In this document: piece by piece, positions 19,199-27,031 of the stretch
How positions within the stretch are numbered: position 1 is the first letter of the stretch
Layout of the letters: every line of letters starts with the position of its first letter
Source of the DNA: Agathobaculum ammoniilyticum
Lineage (GTDB): Bacteria > Bacillota > Clostridia > Oscillospirales > Butyricicoccaceae
Assembly: GCF_025567315.1 (NCBI RefSeq)
Contig: NZ_JAOQJE010000002.1
Coordinates: 1 to 64,000 of the forward strand
Length of the DNA: 64,000 bases
Reading direction: 5' to 3'
Position numbers and translations under genes: made by a program
The notes under the pieces: model-generated
Told to the model about the DNA's origin: nothing
The model's database searches: none
Seen by the model: the letters and a program-made list of their open reading frames with translations, nothing else

Positions 19199-19228
19199 AA
19201 GGGGAGAGCGGCTTCGCTCTCCCCTTTG
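19199..19228. terminator. Bidirectional terminator
   Basis: The hairpin AAAGGGGAGAGCG / CGCTCTCCCCTTT with a short loop lies between the converging response-regulator and pspA-like genes. Confidence 0.85.
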
Positions 19229-19242
19229 CTCTGGCTGACCGG

Positions 19243-19923
19243 TTACAGGCCCATCTCTGCTTTCAGTCTGGCAAGCTCTTCGTCTACCGCGGAGGAAGCG
19301 CCCGCTTGGGCGTATTTCTTTTCCAGCTCCGCGGCCTCGTCCTTCGGCTGCCCGTTCAGCTCGGCCATCGCGCTTGAACGGTCAAGCATCTCGTCGGCCT
19401 TGGCCTCCATGCGCTCGAACGCGCTCATCGCGCCCGCGGCCTTGTCCGCGGACGAGGAAAACTCGTTGACCTTCTGCTGGGTCTTGGCAACCGCGACCTT
19501 TGCCTTAATCATTTCGCGGCGGGCGTTCAGCGTGCCAATGTCCTCGACCAGCTTATCGTGCATCTGGCGCATCTTCTGTGCGTTTTCGTGCGCGGCGTCA
19601 TAGGTCGCCTGCAGCGAGGCGGCCTTTTCAGTAAGCCGCTGCTTTTTGGCGAGGAACACGCGCGCGTCGCCCTCATTTCCAGCCTGCAGCGCCTTGCGCG
19701 CCAAACCGTCGTATTTTTCGGTCTCGACCCGATTATCCTCCACCATGCGCCTTGCGCGAGATTCCTGCGCCATCACGCCCGCGGTCTCCTTTTTTACCTC
19801 GGCCAAGTTCTCGGTCAGGTCGCGCAGGTATTGGTCGATCATTTTCGCCGGATCCTCCGCCCGATCGAGCAGGTCGTTGATGTTTGCCTTGATAATGTCG
19901 GTGAAACGTTCTAGAATGCCCAT
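19243..19923 (-). CDS. pspA: PspA/IM30 family envelope-stress protein
   Basis: The 226-residue protein is almost entirely predicted coiled coil, with the family N-terminus (MGILERFTDIIKANINDLLD, EDPAKMIDQYLRDL). PspA/Vipp1/LiaH proteins coat and stabilise the inner face of a stressed membrane. AAAGGAG precedes the ATG. It lies 36 bases downstream of a glycine-rich membrane protein and a CBS protein on the same strand, so the three may form an operon. Confidence 0.9.
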   Translation of the reverse strand: MGILERFTDIIKANINDLLDRAEDPAKMIDQYLRDLTENLAEVKKETAGVMAQESRARRMVEDNRVETEKYDGLARKALQAGNEGDARVFLAKKQRLTEKAASLQATYDAAHENAQKMRQMHDKLVEDIGTLNARREMIKAKVAVAKTQQKVNEFSSSADKAAGAMSAFERMEAKADEMLDRSSAMAELNGQPKDEAAELEKKYAQAGASSAVDEELARLKAEMGL

Positions 19924-19959
19924 GATTTTTTACTCCTTTTCCACACGGTTTCTTTTTGC

Positions 19960-20931
19960 TTATGGTTTATCCTCATATTTCTTTGCCAGATCCTCAACTT
20001 CCTGGTCTTCGAACTTTTCCAGCGGCGTTTTCAGGATCTCCTCGGTGCGCTTCTGCTCCCGCTCCCGCTGCTCGCGGCGCTTTTTGAGCGTCAGGAACAC
20101 CAGAACCGCCACGACCACCACGGCGGCGCAGACCGCCACCGGCACCACGGGCGATCGGGTCACGGTCATGATCCGCTCGCCGGTTTTGGCAAAGGCGTTG
20201 GAGAAAATCTCCTCCTCACTAATCGAATAGTCACTGTAATACCGGTCCAGATAGTCGGCAAGGATGCCGACCGCCTCGTCGTCCATCACGGACTTGGCCA
20301 TGCTACCGGCCGTATAGCCGCAGTTATAGGAGCCATGCCCGTCGTCGCAGAACACCAGCAGGAAATGCCCCTCATCCTGAAATAGCTGCGGATACAGCTC
20401 CTCCGCTTTTTCGGTCAGCTCGCTGACCGAGGTAACCGCGCCGTTTGGCAGCAGGTACAGGTAGGGCTGCACGCCCGTTTCCCGATAAAACTGCTTCATG
20501 CCGGCCTCCAGACGGTTGGCGTTGCCAAACCAACCGCCCTCGTCCGTATAATAGCCGGTCTCCTGCACGGCCGAGGCGGGCAGCTTTTCCCGCTCCACCG
20601 TGGACTTGGCCACCCCGCCGCCTGAGGGAATACCGCCCGAAGCCAGCAGAACACCGATAAACAGCAGCACGGCGATCACGGCGACCAGCACCGTCATACC
20701 GCGTCCGCCGCCGTTCCCGCCGCTCGGCCCGCCTCCACCGTAGTAGCGGCGCGAATTGTGAATAATAACCGGTCCCGTGCGGAACCCGCCGAAGCCGCCG
20801 TGGAACCCGCCGCCGCCAAAGCTGCCGCCGCTGCGTCCCCCGCCGCCGGAAAAACCGCCGGAGGACCGTCCGCCGCCGCGAAAGCCGCCCCCGCCGCGGA
20901 ACCCGCCTCCGCCGCCGCCTGATCTTCCCAT
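19960..20931 (-). CDS. Glycine-rich membrane protein with TPM-like extracellular domain
   Basis: 323 residues. The first 80 or so are a low-complexity Gly/Arg/Ser tract (repeats such as GGGFRGG). A membrane helix (MTVLVAVIAVLLFIGVLLAS) and an extracellular domain of about 150 residues follow (TGVQPYLYLLPNGAVTSVSE, HFLLVFCDDGHGSYNC), with a distant resemblance to TPM domains. A second helix (VVPVAVCAAVVVVAVLVFL) and a charged cytoplasmic tail end the protein. The function is unknown. Proteins like this often sit beside PspA genes, which suggests a membrane-stress role. Confidence 0.75.
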   Translation of the reverse strand: MGRSGGGGGGFRGGGGFRGGGRSSGGFSGGGGRSGGSFGGGGFHGGFGGFRTGPVIIHNSRRYYGGGGPSGGNGGGRGMTVLVAVIAVLLFIGVLLASGGIPSGGGVAKSTVEREKLPASAVQETGYYTDEGGWFGNANRLEAGMKQFYRETGVQPYLYLLPNGAVTSVSELTEKAEELYPQLFQDEGHFLLVFCDDGHGSYNCGYTAGSMAKSVMDDEAVGILADYLDRYYSDYSISEEEIFSNAFAKTGERIMTVTRSPVVPVAVCAAVVVVAVLVFLTLKKRREQREREQKRTEEILKTPLEKFEDQEVEDLAKKYEDKP

Positions 20932-20946
20932 TATGTTCCCCCTCCG

Positions 20947-21351
20947 TCAGTTTTTTTCCGCCCTGCAGGTATCGCGCAGGTGCTTGATCACGTCATGCCG
21001 CGTGACGATGCCGATGAACATGCCGCGTCCATCCGCGACCGGCACAAAGTTCTGCGCGGTTACGAGATCCACCATATCCTCCATTTTGGCGTCGATGCTC
21101 ACCGACCGGTGCCGCACACGGCGCTCGACCTCGCCCACGGTCATTTTTTCGAGCTGCTCAGGCGTTTTGCGCAGCAGAAGGCGCAGGAAGTCCCCTTCCC
21201 CGATCGTGCCGATGTAACGCCCATTATGGTCGATCACCGGAATCGCGGTAAACCCGCTTTTCATCATATCGTCAAGCGCCTGCCGCACCGGACAGTCGTC
21301 GAACAGGTACGAAACCTCTATTTTCGGTTTGAGAAAAAAAGATATGTTCAT
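20947..21351 (-). CDS. Stand-alone CBS-domain pair protein
   Basis: 134 residues consisting of two CBS motifs (about 15-65: VRQALDDMMKSGFTAIPVID; 75-130: DLVTAQNFVPVADGRGMFIG). CBS pairs bind adenine nucleotides such as AMP, ATP or c-di-AMP and act as sensors. The gene ends 15 bases before the glycine-rich protein gene, so it probably leads the operon with that gene and pspA. The partner protein is unknown. Confidence 0.9.
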   Translation of the reverse strand: MNISFFLKPKIEVSYLFDDCPVRQALDDMMKSGFTAIPVIDHNGRYIGTIGEGDFLRLLLRKTPEQLEKMTVGEVERRVRHRSVSIDAKMEDMVDLVTAQNFVPVADGRGMFIGIVTRHDVIKHLRDTCRAEKN

Positions 21352-21459
21352 ATGGTTTTCCTCCGTTTGATTCCTTTGTTATTGTATAATGCCGCGGCCT
21401 TTCGGTCAACCGTTATCGGTCAATACTTACAGTTTATTTACAATTTGGCAGGGTATTCT

Positions 21460-21557
21460 TGTAAAAGTTGACAGCCAGCCGCGACCGCAGCAAAAAAATG
21501 TGCCCTGCAGCCTTGACTTATGCTCTTTTAACTGCTAAACTGTAAAAGTCAACAGGC
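21460..21557 (+). repeat. Spaced direct repeat upstream of the TrpX-like gene
   Basis: TGTAAAAGTTGACAGCC (21460-21476) and TGTAAAAGTCAACAGGC (21541-21557) share 14 of 17 bases. They lie in the otherwise empty 252-base leader before the binding-protein gene. They could be a pair of regulator sites flanking the promoter at 21513-21541. I find no T-box structure here. Confidence 0.45.
21513..21541 (+). promoter_or_regulatory. Promoter candidate for the TrpXYZ-like importer
   Basis: TTGACT (21513-21518), 17 bp, TAAACT (21536-21541), about 60 bases before the start codon. The -10 end overlaps the second copy of the direct repeat and an inverted CTTTTA / TAAAAG pair (21525-21548), which suggests repression at this site. 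Confidence 0.5.
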
Positions 21558-21603
21558 TTTACCGGTTTTTGACACGCATTTTATGCAGAAAAGGGGTTTA
21601 CTC

Positions 21604-22626
21604 ATGAAAAAGAGATTGCTCGCCGCACTGATGGCCGGCGCGATGGCGCTTTCCATGGCTGCCTGCGGCAATTCCAACACTGATTCTACGACGCAGGACA
21701 CCGGCAGCGGGGACGATGCCGCCGCACAGGCCGGCGATTACAATGTCGGTATCGTGCAGCTTGTACAGCATGAAGCGCTCGACGCAGCAACCCAGGGCTT
21801 TCAGGATAAACTGAAAGAGCTGATTGAGGCGGCCGGCGGCTCGGTCGAATACGCTTACCAGAACGCCGCGAATGATTCGGCCAACTGCTCCACCATCGTC
21901 AACGGCTTTGTTTCTTCGGGCGTGGACCTGATCATGGCCAACGCAACGCCTGCGCTGCAGGCCGCGCAGGCCGCGACCGCGGATATCCCGATCCTCGGCA
22001 CCTCGATCTCGGACTACGGCACCGCGCTCGGCGTGGATAACTGGACCAGCACCTCTACCAGCGGAACCAATATCTCCGGCACGACCGACCTCGCCCCGCT
22101 TGACGGGCAGGCCGAAATGTTGCAGGAGCTGTTTCCGGATGCAAAGAACGTGGGCCTGCTGTTCTGCTCGGCCGAGCCGAACTCCCGCTACCAGGTGGAC
22201 ACCATCAAGCCTTTCCTGGAGGAGATGGGCTACACCTGCACCGAGTACGCCTTTACCGACTCGAATGACGTAGCCTCCGTCACCCAGAACGCGGCTTCCG
22301 CCTGCGATGTCATCTATATCCCCACGGATAACACCGCCGCCTCCTGCACGGAAGCGATCGCCAACGTGGTCCTGCCAGCGGGCGTGCCGGTTATCGCGGG
22401 CGAGCAGGGCATCTGCGAGGGCTGCGGCGTGGCGACCCTGTCCATCGACTATTACGAGCTGGGCGAGGTCACCGGTGAGATGGCGTTCGAAGTCCTTGTA
22501 AACGACGCGAACCCGGGCGAAATGACCATCGAACCCGCGCCCAACTTCACCAAGATGTACAACGCCGCCAACTGCGAGACGCTCGGCGTCACCATTCCGG
22601 ACGGCTACGAGGCGATCGGCCAATAA
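21604..22626 (+). CDS. ABC importer substrate-binding lipoprotein, TrpX-like (ABC_sub_bind family)
   Basis: The 340-residue protein starts at ATG 21604 behind AAAGGGG. It has a lipobox (ALSMAACGN) and an ABC_sub_bind (PF04392-like) body (YNVGIVQLVQHEALDAATQG, VDLIMANATPALQAAQAAT, VPVIAGEQGICEGC). With the following permease and ATPase it makes a TrpX-TrpY-TrpZ type importer, often linked to tryptophan, tyrosine or other small organic substrates. No amino-acid-specific T-box supports a firm substrate call. Confidence 0.88.
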   Translation: MKKRLLAALMAGAMALSMAACGNSNTDSTTQDTGSGDDAAAQAGDYNVGIVQLVQHEALDAATQGFQDKLKELIEAAGGSVEYAYQNAANDSANCSTIVNGFVSSGVDLIMANATPALQAAQAATADIPILGTSISDYGTALGVDNWTSTSTSGTNISGTTDLAPLDGQAEMLQELFPDAKNVGLLFCSAEPNSRYQVDTIKPFLEEMGYTCTEYAFTDSNDVASVTQNAASACDVIYIPTDNTAASCTEAIANVVLPAGVPVIAGEQGICEGCGVATLSIDYYELGEVTGEMAFEVLVNDANPGEMTIEPAPNFTKMYNAANCETLGVTIPDGYEAIGQ

Positions 22627-22646
22627 CCCGACCCACCGGACGAAAA

Positions 22647-22680
22647 AAGCGGAAAAGGCTTTGCTTTTCCGCTTTTTTTT
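22647..22680 (+). terminator. Terminator / attenuator after the binding-protein gene
   Basis: The hairpin AAGCGGAAAAGGC / GCTTTTCCGCTT plus eight T bases lies between the binding-protein and permease genes. It probably keeps the binding protein in excess over the membrane parts. A weak TATACT at 22683-22688 could restart transcription. Confidence 0.8.
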
Positions 22681-22742
22681 GTTATACTATATGTAATGTG
22701 CTTTTGCACTTTATCAGATGATTACTTATTGGGGGAATCAAA

Positions 22743-23699
22743 GTGGAATTCTTCTCCAACCTGCTGTCCGCGCTGCCCGGCGCGGCGGCACAGGGTTTGA
22801 TCTGGGGCCTGATGGCGATCGGCGTGTTCATCACGTTCCGCGTGCTCGACCTGGCCGACCTGACGGTAGACGGCACCATGGCCACAGGCGGCGCGGTGTG
22901 CATCATGCTGATGACGAGCGGTGTCAACGTCTGGGTGGCGCTGCTGTGCGCGTTCATCGCGGGCATGCTGGCCGGCCTGATTACCGGTATCCTGCATACC
23001 TTTATGGGCATACCCGCGATCCTCGCCGGTATCCTGACGCAGCTTGCGCTGTTCTCCATCAACCTGCGCATCATGGATAAAAAGGCCAACATGGCGATCA
23101 ACCCGAACAATTATGACCTGCTGGTATCGCTGCGCAACGTCAAGCAGCTCACCCTCGAAAACCCAATCTTTGTCGCGGGGGTGTTCACCGTGATCGTGAT
23201 TGCGGCGCTGTACTGGTTCTTCGGCACCTCGCTCGGCTGCGCTATCCGCGCCACCGGCGCCAACCCGAACATGAGCCGCGCGCAGGGCATCAACGTCAAT
23301 TTCAACAAGGTGCTCGGCCTGATGCTGTCCAACGGCCTGGTCGCGCTGGCCAGCGCGCTGTACTGCCAGTACCAGGGCTTCGCGGATGTCAACGCCGGCC
23401 GCGGCGCGATCGTTATCGGCCTGGCGGCGGTCATCATTGGCGAGGTCGTGTTCAGCCGCATTTTCCGCAACTTCGCGCTGCGCCTGCTGGGCGTGGCGTT
23501 CGGCGCGGTGATCTACTATGTGGTCATCCAGGTGGTGCTGACCGCCGGCCTGGACACCAACGACCTCAAGCTCATCACCGCAGCGGTCGTGGCGGTCTTC
23601 CTCGCCATCCCCTACTGGAAGAACAAATACTTCAAGGGCGCGGCCAAGGCGGTCGCCAAGTCCGGCGGCACGGAAAAGGAGGAGGACGGCAATGCTTGA
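22743..23699 (+). CDS. ABC importer permease, TrpY-like
   Basis: The 318-residue multi-spanning protein starts at GTG 22743. The BPD_transp_2 pattern is visible (VLDLADLTVDGTMATGGAV, LMLSNGLVALASALYCQYQG, VVFSRIF). Its end overlaps the start of the ATPase gene by 8 bases, so the two are coupled. It forms the channel for the TrpX-like binding protein. Confidence 0.9.
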   Translation: MEFFSNLLSALPGAAAQGLIWGLMAIGVFITFRVLDLADLTVDGTMATGGAVCIMLMTSGVNVWVALLCAFIAGMLAGLITGILHTFMGIPAILAGILTQLALFSINLRIMDKKANMAINPNNYDLLVSLRNVKQLTLENPIFVAGVFTVIVIAALYWFFGTSLGCAIRATGANPNMSRAQGINVNFNKVLGLMLSNGLVALASALYCQYQGFADVNAGRGAIVIGLAAVIIGEVVFSRIFRNFALRLLGVAFGAVIYYVVIQVVLTAGLDTNDLKLITAAVVAVFLAIPYWKNKYFKGAAKAVAKSGGTEKEEDGNA

Positions 23700-24471
23700 G
23701 CTGAAGGGCATCTATAAAACGTTCAACGCGGGTACGGTCAACGAAAAGCGCGCCATCGACGGCCTGGATTTGACGCTGGAAAACGGCGATTTCGTCACGG
23801 TTATCGGCGGCAACGGCGCGGGCAAGTCCACCACGCTCAACCTGATCGCGGGCGTGTATCCGGTGGACGCGGGCCTGATCCGCTTAAACGGCTTCAACCT
23901 CACGAACCTGCCCGAGCATAAGCGCGCGCGCTTCCTCGGCCGTGTATTTCAGGACCCCATGATGGGTACGGCCGCCACCATGGGCATTGAGGAAAACCTC
24001 GCCCTGGCCTACCGGCGCGGCAAGTCGCGCGGCCTGGGCCACGGCATTACCAATGAGGAACGCGCCCTCTACCATGAAAAGCTCGCCACGCTCGGCCTCG
24101 GGCTGGAGGACCGCATGACCAGCAAGGTCGGCCTGCTGTCCGGCGGGCAGCGCCAGGCGCTGACGCTGCTGATGGCGACGCTGCAGAAGCCCGATCTGCT
24201 GCTGCTCGACGAGCACACCGCCGCGCTCGACCCCAAGACCGCAGACAAGGTGCTGCAGCTCACCGAGGAGATTGTCGCGCGCGACAACCTGACCACGCTG
24301 ATGGTCACGCACAACATGAAAAACGCGATCCAGTACGGCAACCGCCTGATTATGATGGACGCGGGCAAGGTGATCGTCGATATCCGCGGGGAGGAAAAGA
24401 AAAACCTCACCGTGCGCGACCTGCTGGAAAAGTTCAATATCGAAAACGACCGCATGCTGCTCAGCGAATAA
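23692..24471 (+). CDS. ABC importer ATPase, TrpZ-like
   Basis: The 259-residue ABC ATPase has Walker A GGNGAGKST (about residues 42-50), signature LSGGQRQALTL, Walker B LLLLDEHTAALDP and H-loop VTHNMK. The Walker B reads DEH rather than DEP, a common variant in this family. It is the last gene of the importer operon, followed by a strong terminator. Confidence 0.93.
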   Translation: MLELKGIYKTFNAGTVNEKRAIDGLDLTLENGDFVTVIGGNGAGKSTTLNLIAGVYPVDAGLIRLNGFNLTNLPEHKRARFLGRVFQDPMMGTAATMGIEENLALAYRRGKSRGLGHGITNEERALYHEKLATLGLGLEDRMTSKVGLLSGGQRQALTLLMATLQKPDLLLLDEHTAALDPKTADKVLQLTEEIVARDNLTTLMVTHNMKNAIQYGNRLIMMDAGKVIVDIRGEEKKNLTVRDLLEKFNIENDRMLLSE

Positions 24472-24489
24472 CGGCGGCAGCCGGTTTCA

Positions 24490-24523
24490 GGAAAAAGGGC
24501 GCTTGTTTAGGCGCCCTTTTTCC
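24490..24523 (+). terminator. Terminator of the TrpXYZ-like operon
   Basis: The hairpin GGAAAAAGGGCGC / GCGCCCTTTTTCC starts 19 bases after the ATPase stop. Confidence 0.85.
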
Positions 24524-24546
24524 CATATGATAAGAGGAGGATGAAT

Positions 24547-24930
24547 ATGGAATACAAGGTGGACGACCGGACGCTGCGCGCGGATGTGTTTCTCCCTTTC
24601 GTCAATGCGGTATGGCCGGGGGAATATGATCGGGAGCGGACGCAGACCGCGTTATCCAAAACCATCAATATCACCGCGTATGACAGCGGGACGCTTGTGG
24701 GATGCCTGCGCATCCTTTCGGACGGTTATTACTTTGGGACCATCACCGAGCTACTCGTCCTTCCCTCGCACCAGAGGCGGGGGATCCGCAGCCGGCTGCT
24801 CCGGCTCGCCCAAGCGCATACCCCGACCATGCTGTACTTCGGCGCGCAGCCGGAGGCGCAGGCGTTTTATGAGAAAAACGGCTGCCCGCGCGGGCTGACC
24901 GCGTACACTATCCCCAAAGACCACCGCTGA
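24547..24930 (+). CDS. GNAT-family N-acetyltransferase
   Basis: The 127-residue protein starts at ATG 24547, 6 bases after AGAGGAGG; an ATG at 24541 touches the ribosome site and is less likely. It has the GNAT core: ITELLVLPSHQRRGIRSRLL (acetyl-CoA pyrophosphate loop) and a C-terminal AQAFYEKNGC motif. Short single-domain GNATs of this kind act on varied amines. The substrate is not known. It is monocistronic. Confidence 0.9.
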   Translation: MEYKVDDRTLRADVFLPFVNAVWPGEYDRERTQTALSKTINITAYDSGTLVGCLRILSDGYYFGTITELLVLPSHQRRGIRSRLLRLAQAHTPTMLYFGAQPEAQAFYEKNGCPRGLTAYTIPKDHR

Positions 24931-24942
24931 TCCGCTTTTGCA

Positions 24943-24970
24943 GAAAAGGACGCCTTCCGGCGTCCTTTTC
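24943..24970. terminator. Bidirectional terminator between GNAT and mntP
   Basis: The hairpin GAAAAGGACGCC / GGCGTCCTTTTC with a TTCC loop lies between converging genes. Confidence 0.85.
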
Positions 24971-24987
24971 TCCTGTTTTGGCGACCA

Positions 24988-25551
24988 TTACCCCAACACG
25001 CCCAGATGCTCAAGCAGGATCTTGAGCCCCATCAGGATCAGCACAACGCCGCCAAACAGCTCCGCACGGGCTTTATACTTCGCCCCGAATACGTGTCCTA
25101 TCTTAACGCCCGCGCAGGACAGGCTAAAGGTCGTGGCCCCGATAAAGCACACCGCCGACACGATATCCACCTGCAGAAACGCGAACGTCACGCCCACGGC
25201 CAGCGCATCGATGCTGGTCGCCACCGCGAGCGGCAGCATTGTGGCAAAGGAAAAGGAATCGCTCAGGCTTTCCTCCTCCTGCGCGCGCGACTCGCGGACC
25301 ATGTTGCCGCCGATCAGGGCCAGCAGCACAAACGCGATCCAATGATCCACGCTGGTAATCAGCGTTTGGAACCGCACCCCGAGCGCGAACCCGATCAGCG
25401 GCATGAGCATCTGGAAACCGCCGAAATACAGCCCCGTGACCAGCGCATGCCGCAGCCTGAGCGTGCGTACGCTCAACCCCTTGCAGATGGATACCGCAAA
25501 CGCGTCCATGGACAGCCCCACCGCGATAATGAACAGCTCCAACAAACCCAT
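24988..25551 (-). CDS. mntP: Manganese efflux pump MntP
   Basis: The 187-residue protein has six hydrophobic segments and the paired MntP/DUF204 motifs: GLSMDAFAVSICKGL at the N-terminus and ATSIDALAVGVTFAF in the second half, each with its conserved Asp. Members export Mn2+. An AAGGAGG site precedes ATG 25551. The leader carries a yybP-ykoY-type riboswitch, which fits induction by excess manganese. Confidence 0.95.
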   Translation of the reverse strand: MGLLELFIIAVGLSMDAFAVSICKGLSVRTLRLRHALVTGLYFGGFQMLMPLIGFALGVRFQTLITSVDHWIAFVLLALIGGNMVRESRAQEEESLSDSFSFATMLPLAVATSIDALAVGVTFAFLQVDIVSAVCFIGATTFSLSCAGVKIGHVFGAKYKARAELFGGVVLILMGLKILLEHLGVLG

Positions 25552-25590
25552 TTCTTGTCCTCCTTGTCGTACACGGGCGGCAGAAAAGCA

Positions 25591-25725
25591 TAAAAAATAA
25601 GACCCATCTGCCTCCTCGAACAGATAAGTCTCGTCATTTCATGCAAAGCCAGAGGAGCGTCCTCCCCAGTATGTTGGCCCTGCCGCACGGCTGGAACGCT
25701 CCGTGCCGACTACTCCCTTATTGCG
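25591..25725 (-). promoter_or_regulatory. yybP-ykoY-type manganese riboswitch with terminator switch
   Basis: The minus-strand leader of mntP carries the characteristic AAGGGAGTAG element (25710-25719), a GC-rich stem (CGGCACGG ... CCGTGC), and an internal CCAACATACTGG / CCTCTGG region. It ends in an 11-bp hairpin (arms 25621-25631 and 25600-25610) followed by TATTTTTTA. The last hairpin looks like the transcription terminator that the Mn2+-bound aptamer would prevent. Gene content and motif agree; the full fold is inferred by eye. Confidence 0.85.
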
Positions 25726-25855
25726 CTTTATCATACCATATGCAGGCGCAGAAGTCAATATGATCTGCGGCAGGAGATGCGGGTTTACAGCGTATATTTC
25801 ATCATATTATACAAATTAATATATTTACTTTTGTGCTATTTGTTTAAATATCGTC

Positions 25856-25884
25856 TTGTTTTCTCCTCTCAAACCGCGTATGAT
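25856..25884 (+). promoter_or_regulatory. Promoter for the 38-residue small protein
   Basis: TTGTTT (25856-25861), 17 bp, TATGAT (25879-25884), 43 bases before the small gene's ATG. Confidence 0.55.
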
Positions 25885-25926
25885 AAATACCATCCAAAAA
25901 TCAAACCGCAAGGGAGGCCACAGAAC

Positions 25927-26043
25927 ATGAACAAGTTTTTGCAGGCGATCTGCACCATGAGCGAGCGCTCGATCGAGAATAATACCTATGTGCGCTATCT
26001 GATCCGTCAGTACAACATGCCGGAAAAGAAAAAGCGCGGCTGA
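25927..26043 (+). CDS. 38-residue small basic protein of unknown function
   Basis: ATG 25927 follows GGGAGG with 9-base spacing, and a strong terminator lies 18 bases after the stop. The peptide (MNKFLQAICTMSERSIEN to a C-terminal PEKKKRG) is soluble, helical in appearance and ends in a basic tail. It is a single-gene transcription unit with its own promoter, ribosome site and terminator, which argues it is real despite its size. I recognise no family. Longer in-frame starts upstream (from 25777) lack a ribosome site. Confidence 0.65.
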   Translation: MNKFLQAICTMSERSIENNTYVRYLIRQYNMPEKKKRG

Positions 26044-26061
26044 GCCTGCGCCAAAGGGATG

Positions 26062-26100
26062 CCCCCATCCGAAGCGAATGCTTCGGATGGGGGTATTTTT
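26062..26100 (+). terminator. Strong terminator after the small protein
   Basis: A perfect 14-bp stem (26062-26075 and 26080-26093) with a GAAT loop is followed by TATTTTT. It reaches the stop codon of the converging transketolase gene. Confidence 0.9.
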
Positions 26101-27031
26101 ATGCCTGCGCAAAGGCGGCCACGGCTTGGGCAATGCTTGCCGCGTCAAGGCCGTATAGCTGCGCCATATCGGGATATTCGCCGGAGCTGGTGTAAATATG
26201 CGGAGCGCCGATGCGTTTGATGCGGACCGGACAGTCCTCTGCACATATGTCGGCCACGATCGAGCCTAATCCACCGACGGTAAAATGCTCCTCCACCGTG
26301 ACGATCTTTCCTGTCTCTGCCGCTTTGTGGATGGCATCACGGTCGATCGGCCGCAGTGTGTGGATCCCCACCACTGTCGGACGCAGGCCGGAGGCTTTGA
26401 GCTGTTCCACAGCCTCCAGTACATTCGGTGTCAGGTTTCCGGTCGAAATAATCGAAATATCGGATCCTTCCTCGTAAATGACCGCTTTTCCCAGTTCAAA
26501 AGGGCGGCGCACTTCCGGTACCGGCAACGCGGAATTGTGAACGCGCATATAGACTGGCCCGCGATAGGTCAGCATGGCCTGGAAACAATCCTCCAGCTCA
26601 TAGGCGTCCTGCGGTGCAAGAATCATCACATCAGGTATCGCCCGTACCAGTGCAATATCATCCAGTCCATAATGAGTCGGTCCCAGATCTGAATAGCTGA
26701 AGCCGCAATTCCGGCCGATCACCTTAACATTCTGGTGCATATAGCCGAGATCGATGCGGAAAAACTCATACGGTCGGCCAGTGACGAATGGGGCGGGGGC
26801 GCAAAAGATTGGCGTCAGGCCGCAGGTCGCCATACCGGAGGCCACACTTTCCGCACCGGCCTCCATAATACCCATTTCATAAAACCGGTCAGGGTACTTT
26901 TCAATAAACGGCCCAAAACCGGAATTCGGTCCGCTGTCCGCGGACAGCAGAACAATGCTGGGGTCCTTTTCCGCCGCCGCCATCATGCAGTCACTAAGCG
27001 CATTTTTAAAGCTCTTTACCTGATTACTCAT
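26099..27031 (-). CDS. Transketolase C-terminal half (pair 1)
   Basis: The 310-residue protein starts at ATG 27031, overlapping the end of its N-terminal partner, with GGAGG before it. It contains the pyrimidine-binding domain with the catalytic Glu in YEMGIMEAGAESVASG and a C-terminal transketolase domain (TVEEHFTVGGLGSIVADI). Together with the upstream half it makes an alpha2beta2 ThDP enzyme that moves a two-carbon ketol unit. Split transketolases in gene clusters often have special substrates, for example apulose-4-phosphate or sulfofructose. It is the last gene of the long leftward operon. Confidence 0.9.
   Translation of the reverse strand: MSNQVKSFKNALSDCMMAAAEKDPSIVLLSADSGPNSGFGPFIEKYPDRFYEMGIMEAGAESVASGMATCGLTPIFCAPAPFVTGRPYEFFRIDLGYMHQNVKVIGRNCGFSYSDLGPTHYGLDDIALVRAIPDVMILAPQDAYELEDCFQAMLTYRGPVYMRVHNSALPVPEVRRPFELGKAVIYEEGSDISIISTGNLTPNVLEAVEQLKASGLRPTVVGIHTLRPIDRDAIHKAAETGKIVTVEEHFTVGGLGSIVADICAEDCPVRIKRIGAPHIYTSSGEYPDMAQLYGLDAASIAQAVAAFAQA

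Noticed and set aside
20777..21217. Proline-rich open frame on the plus strand (PPP repeats)
   Set aside because: It is the complement of the glycine-rich tract of the minus-strand membrane protein; no ribosome site.
21352..21603. T-box riboswitch before the TrpXYZ-like importer
   Set aside because: No T-box core sequence, no specifier stem and no terminator/antiterminator pair could be found; only a direct repeat and a promoter.
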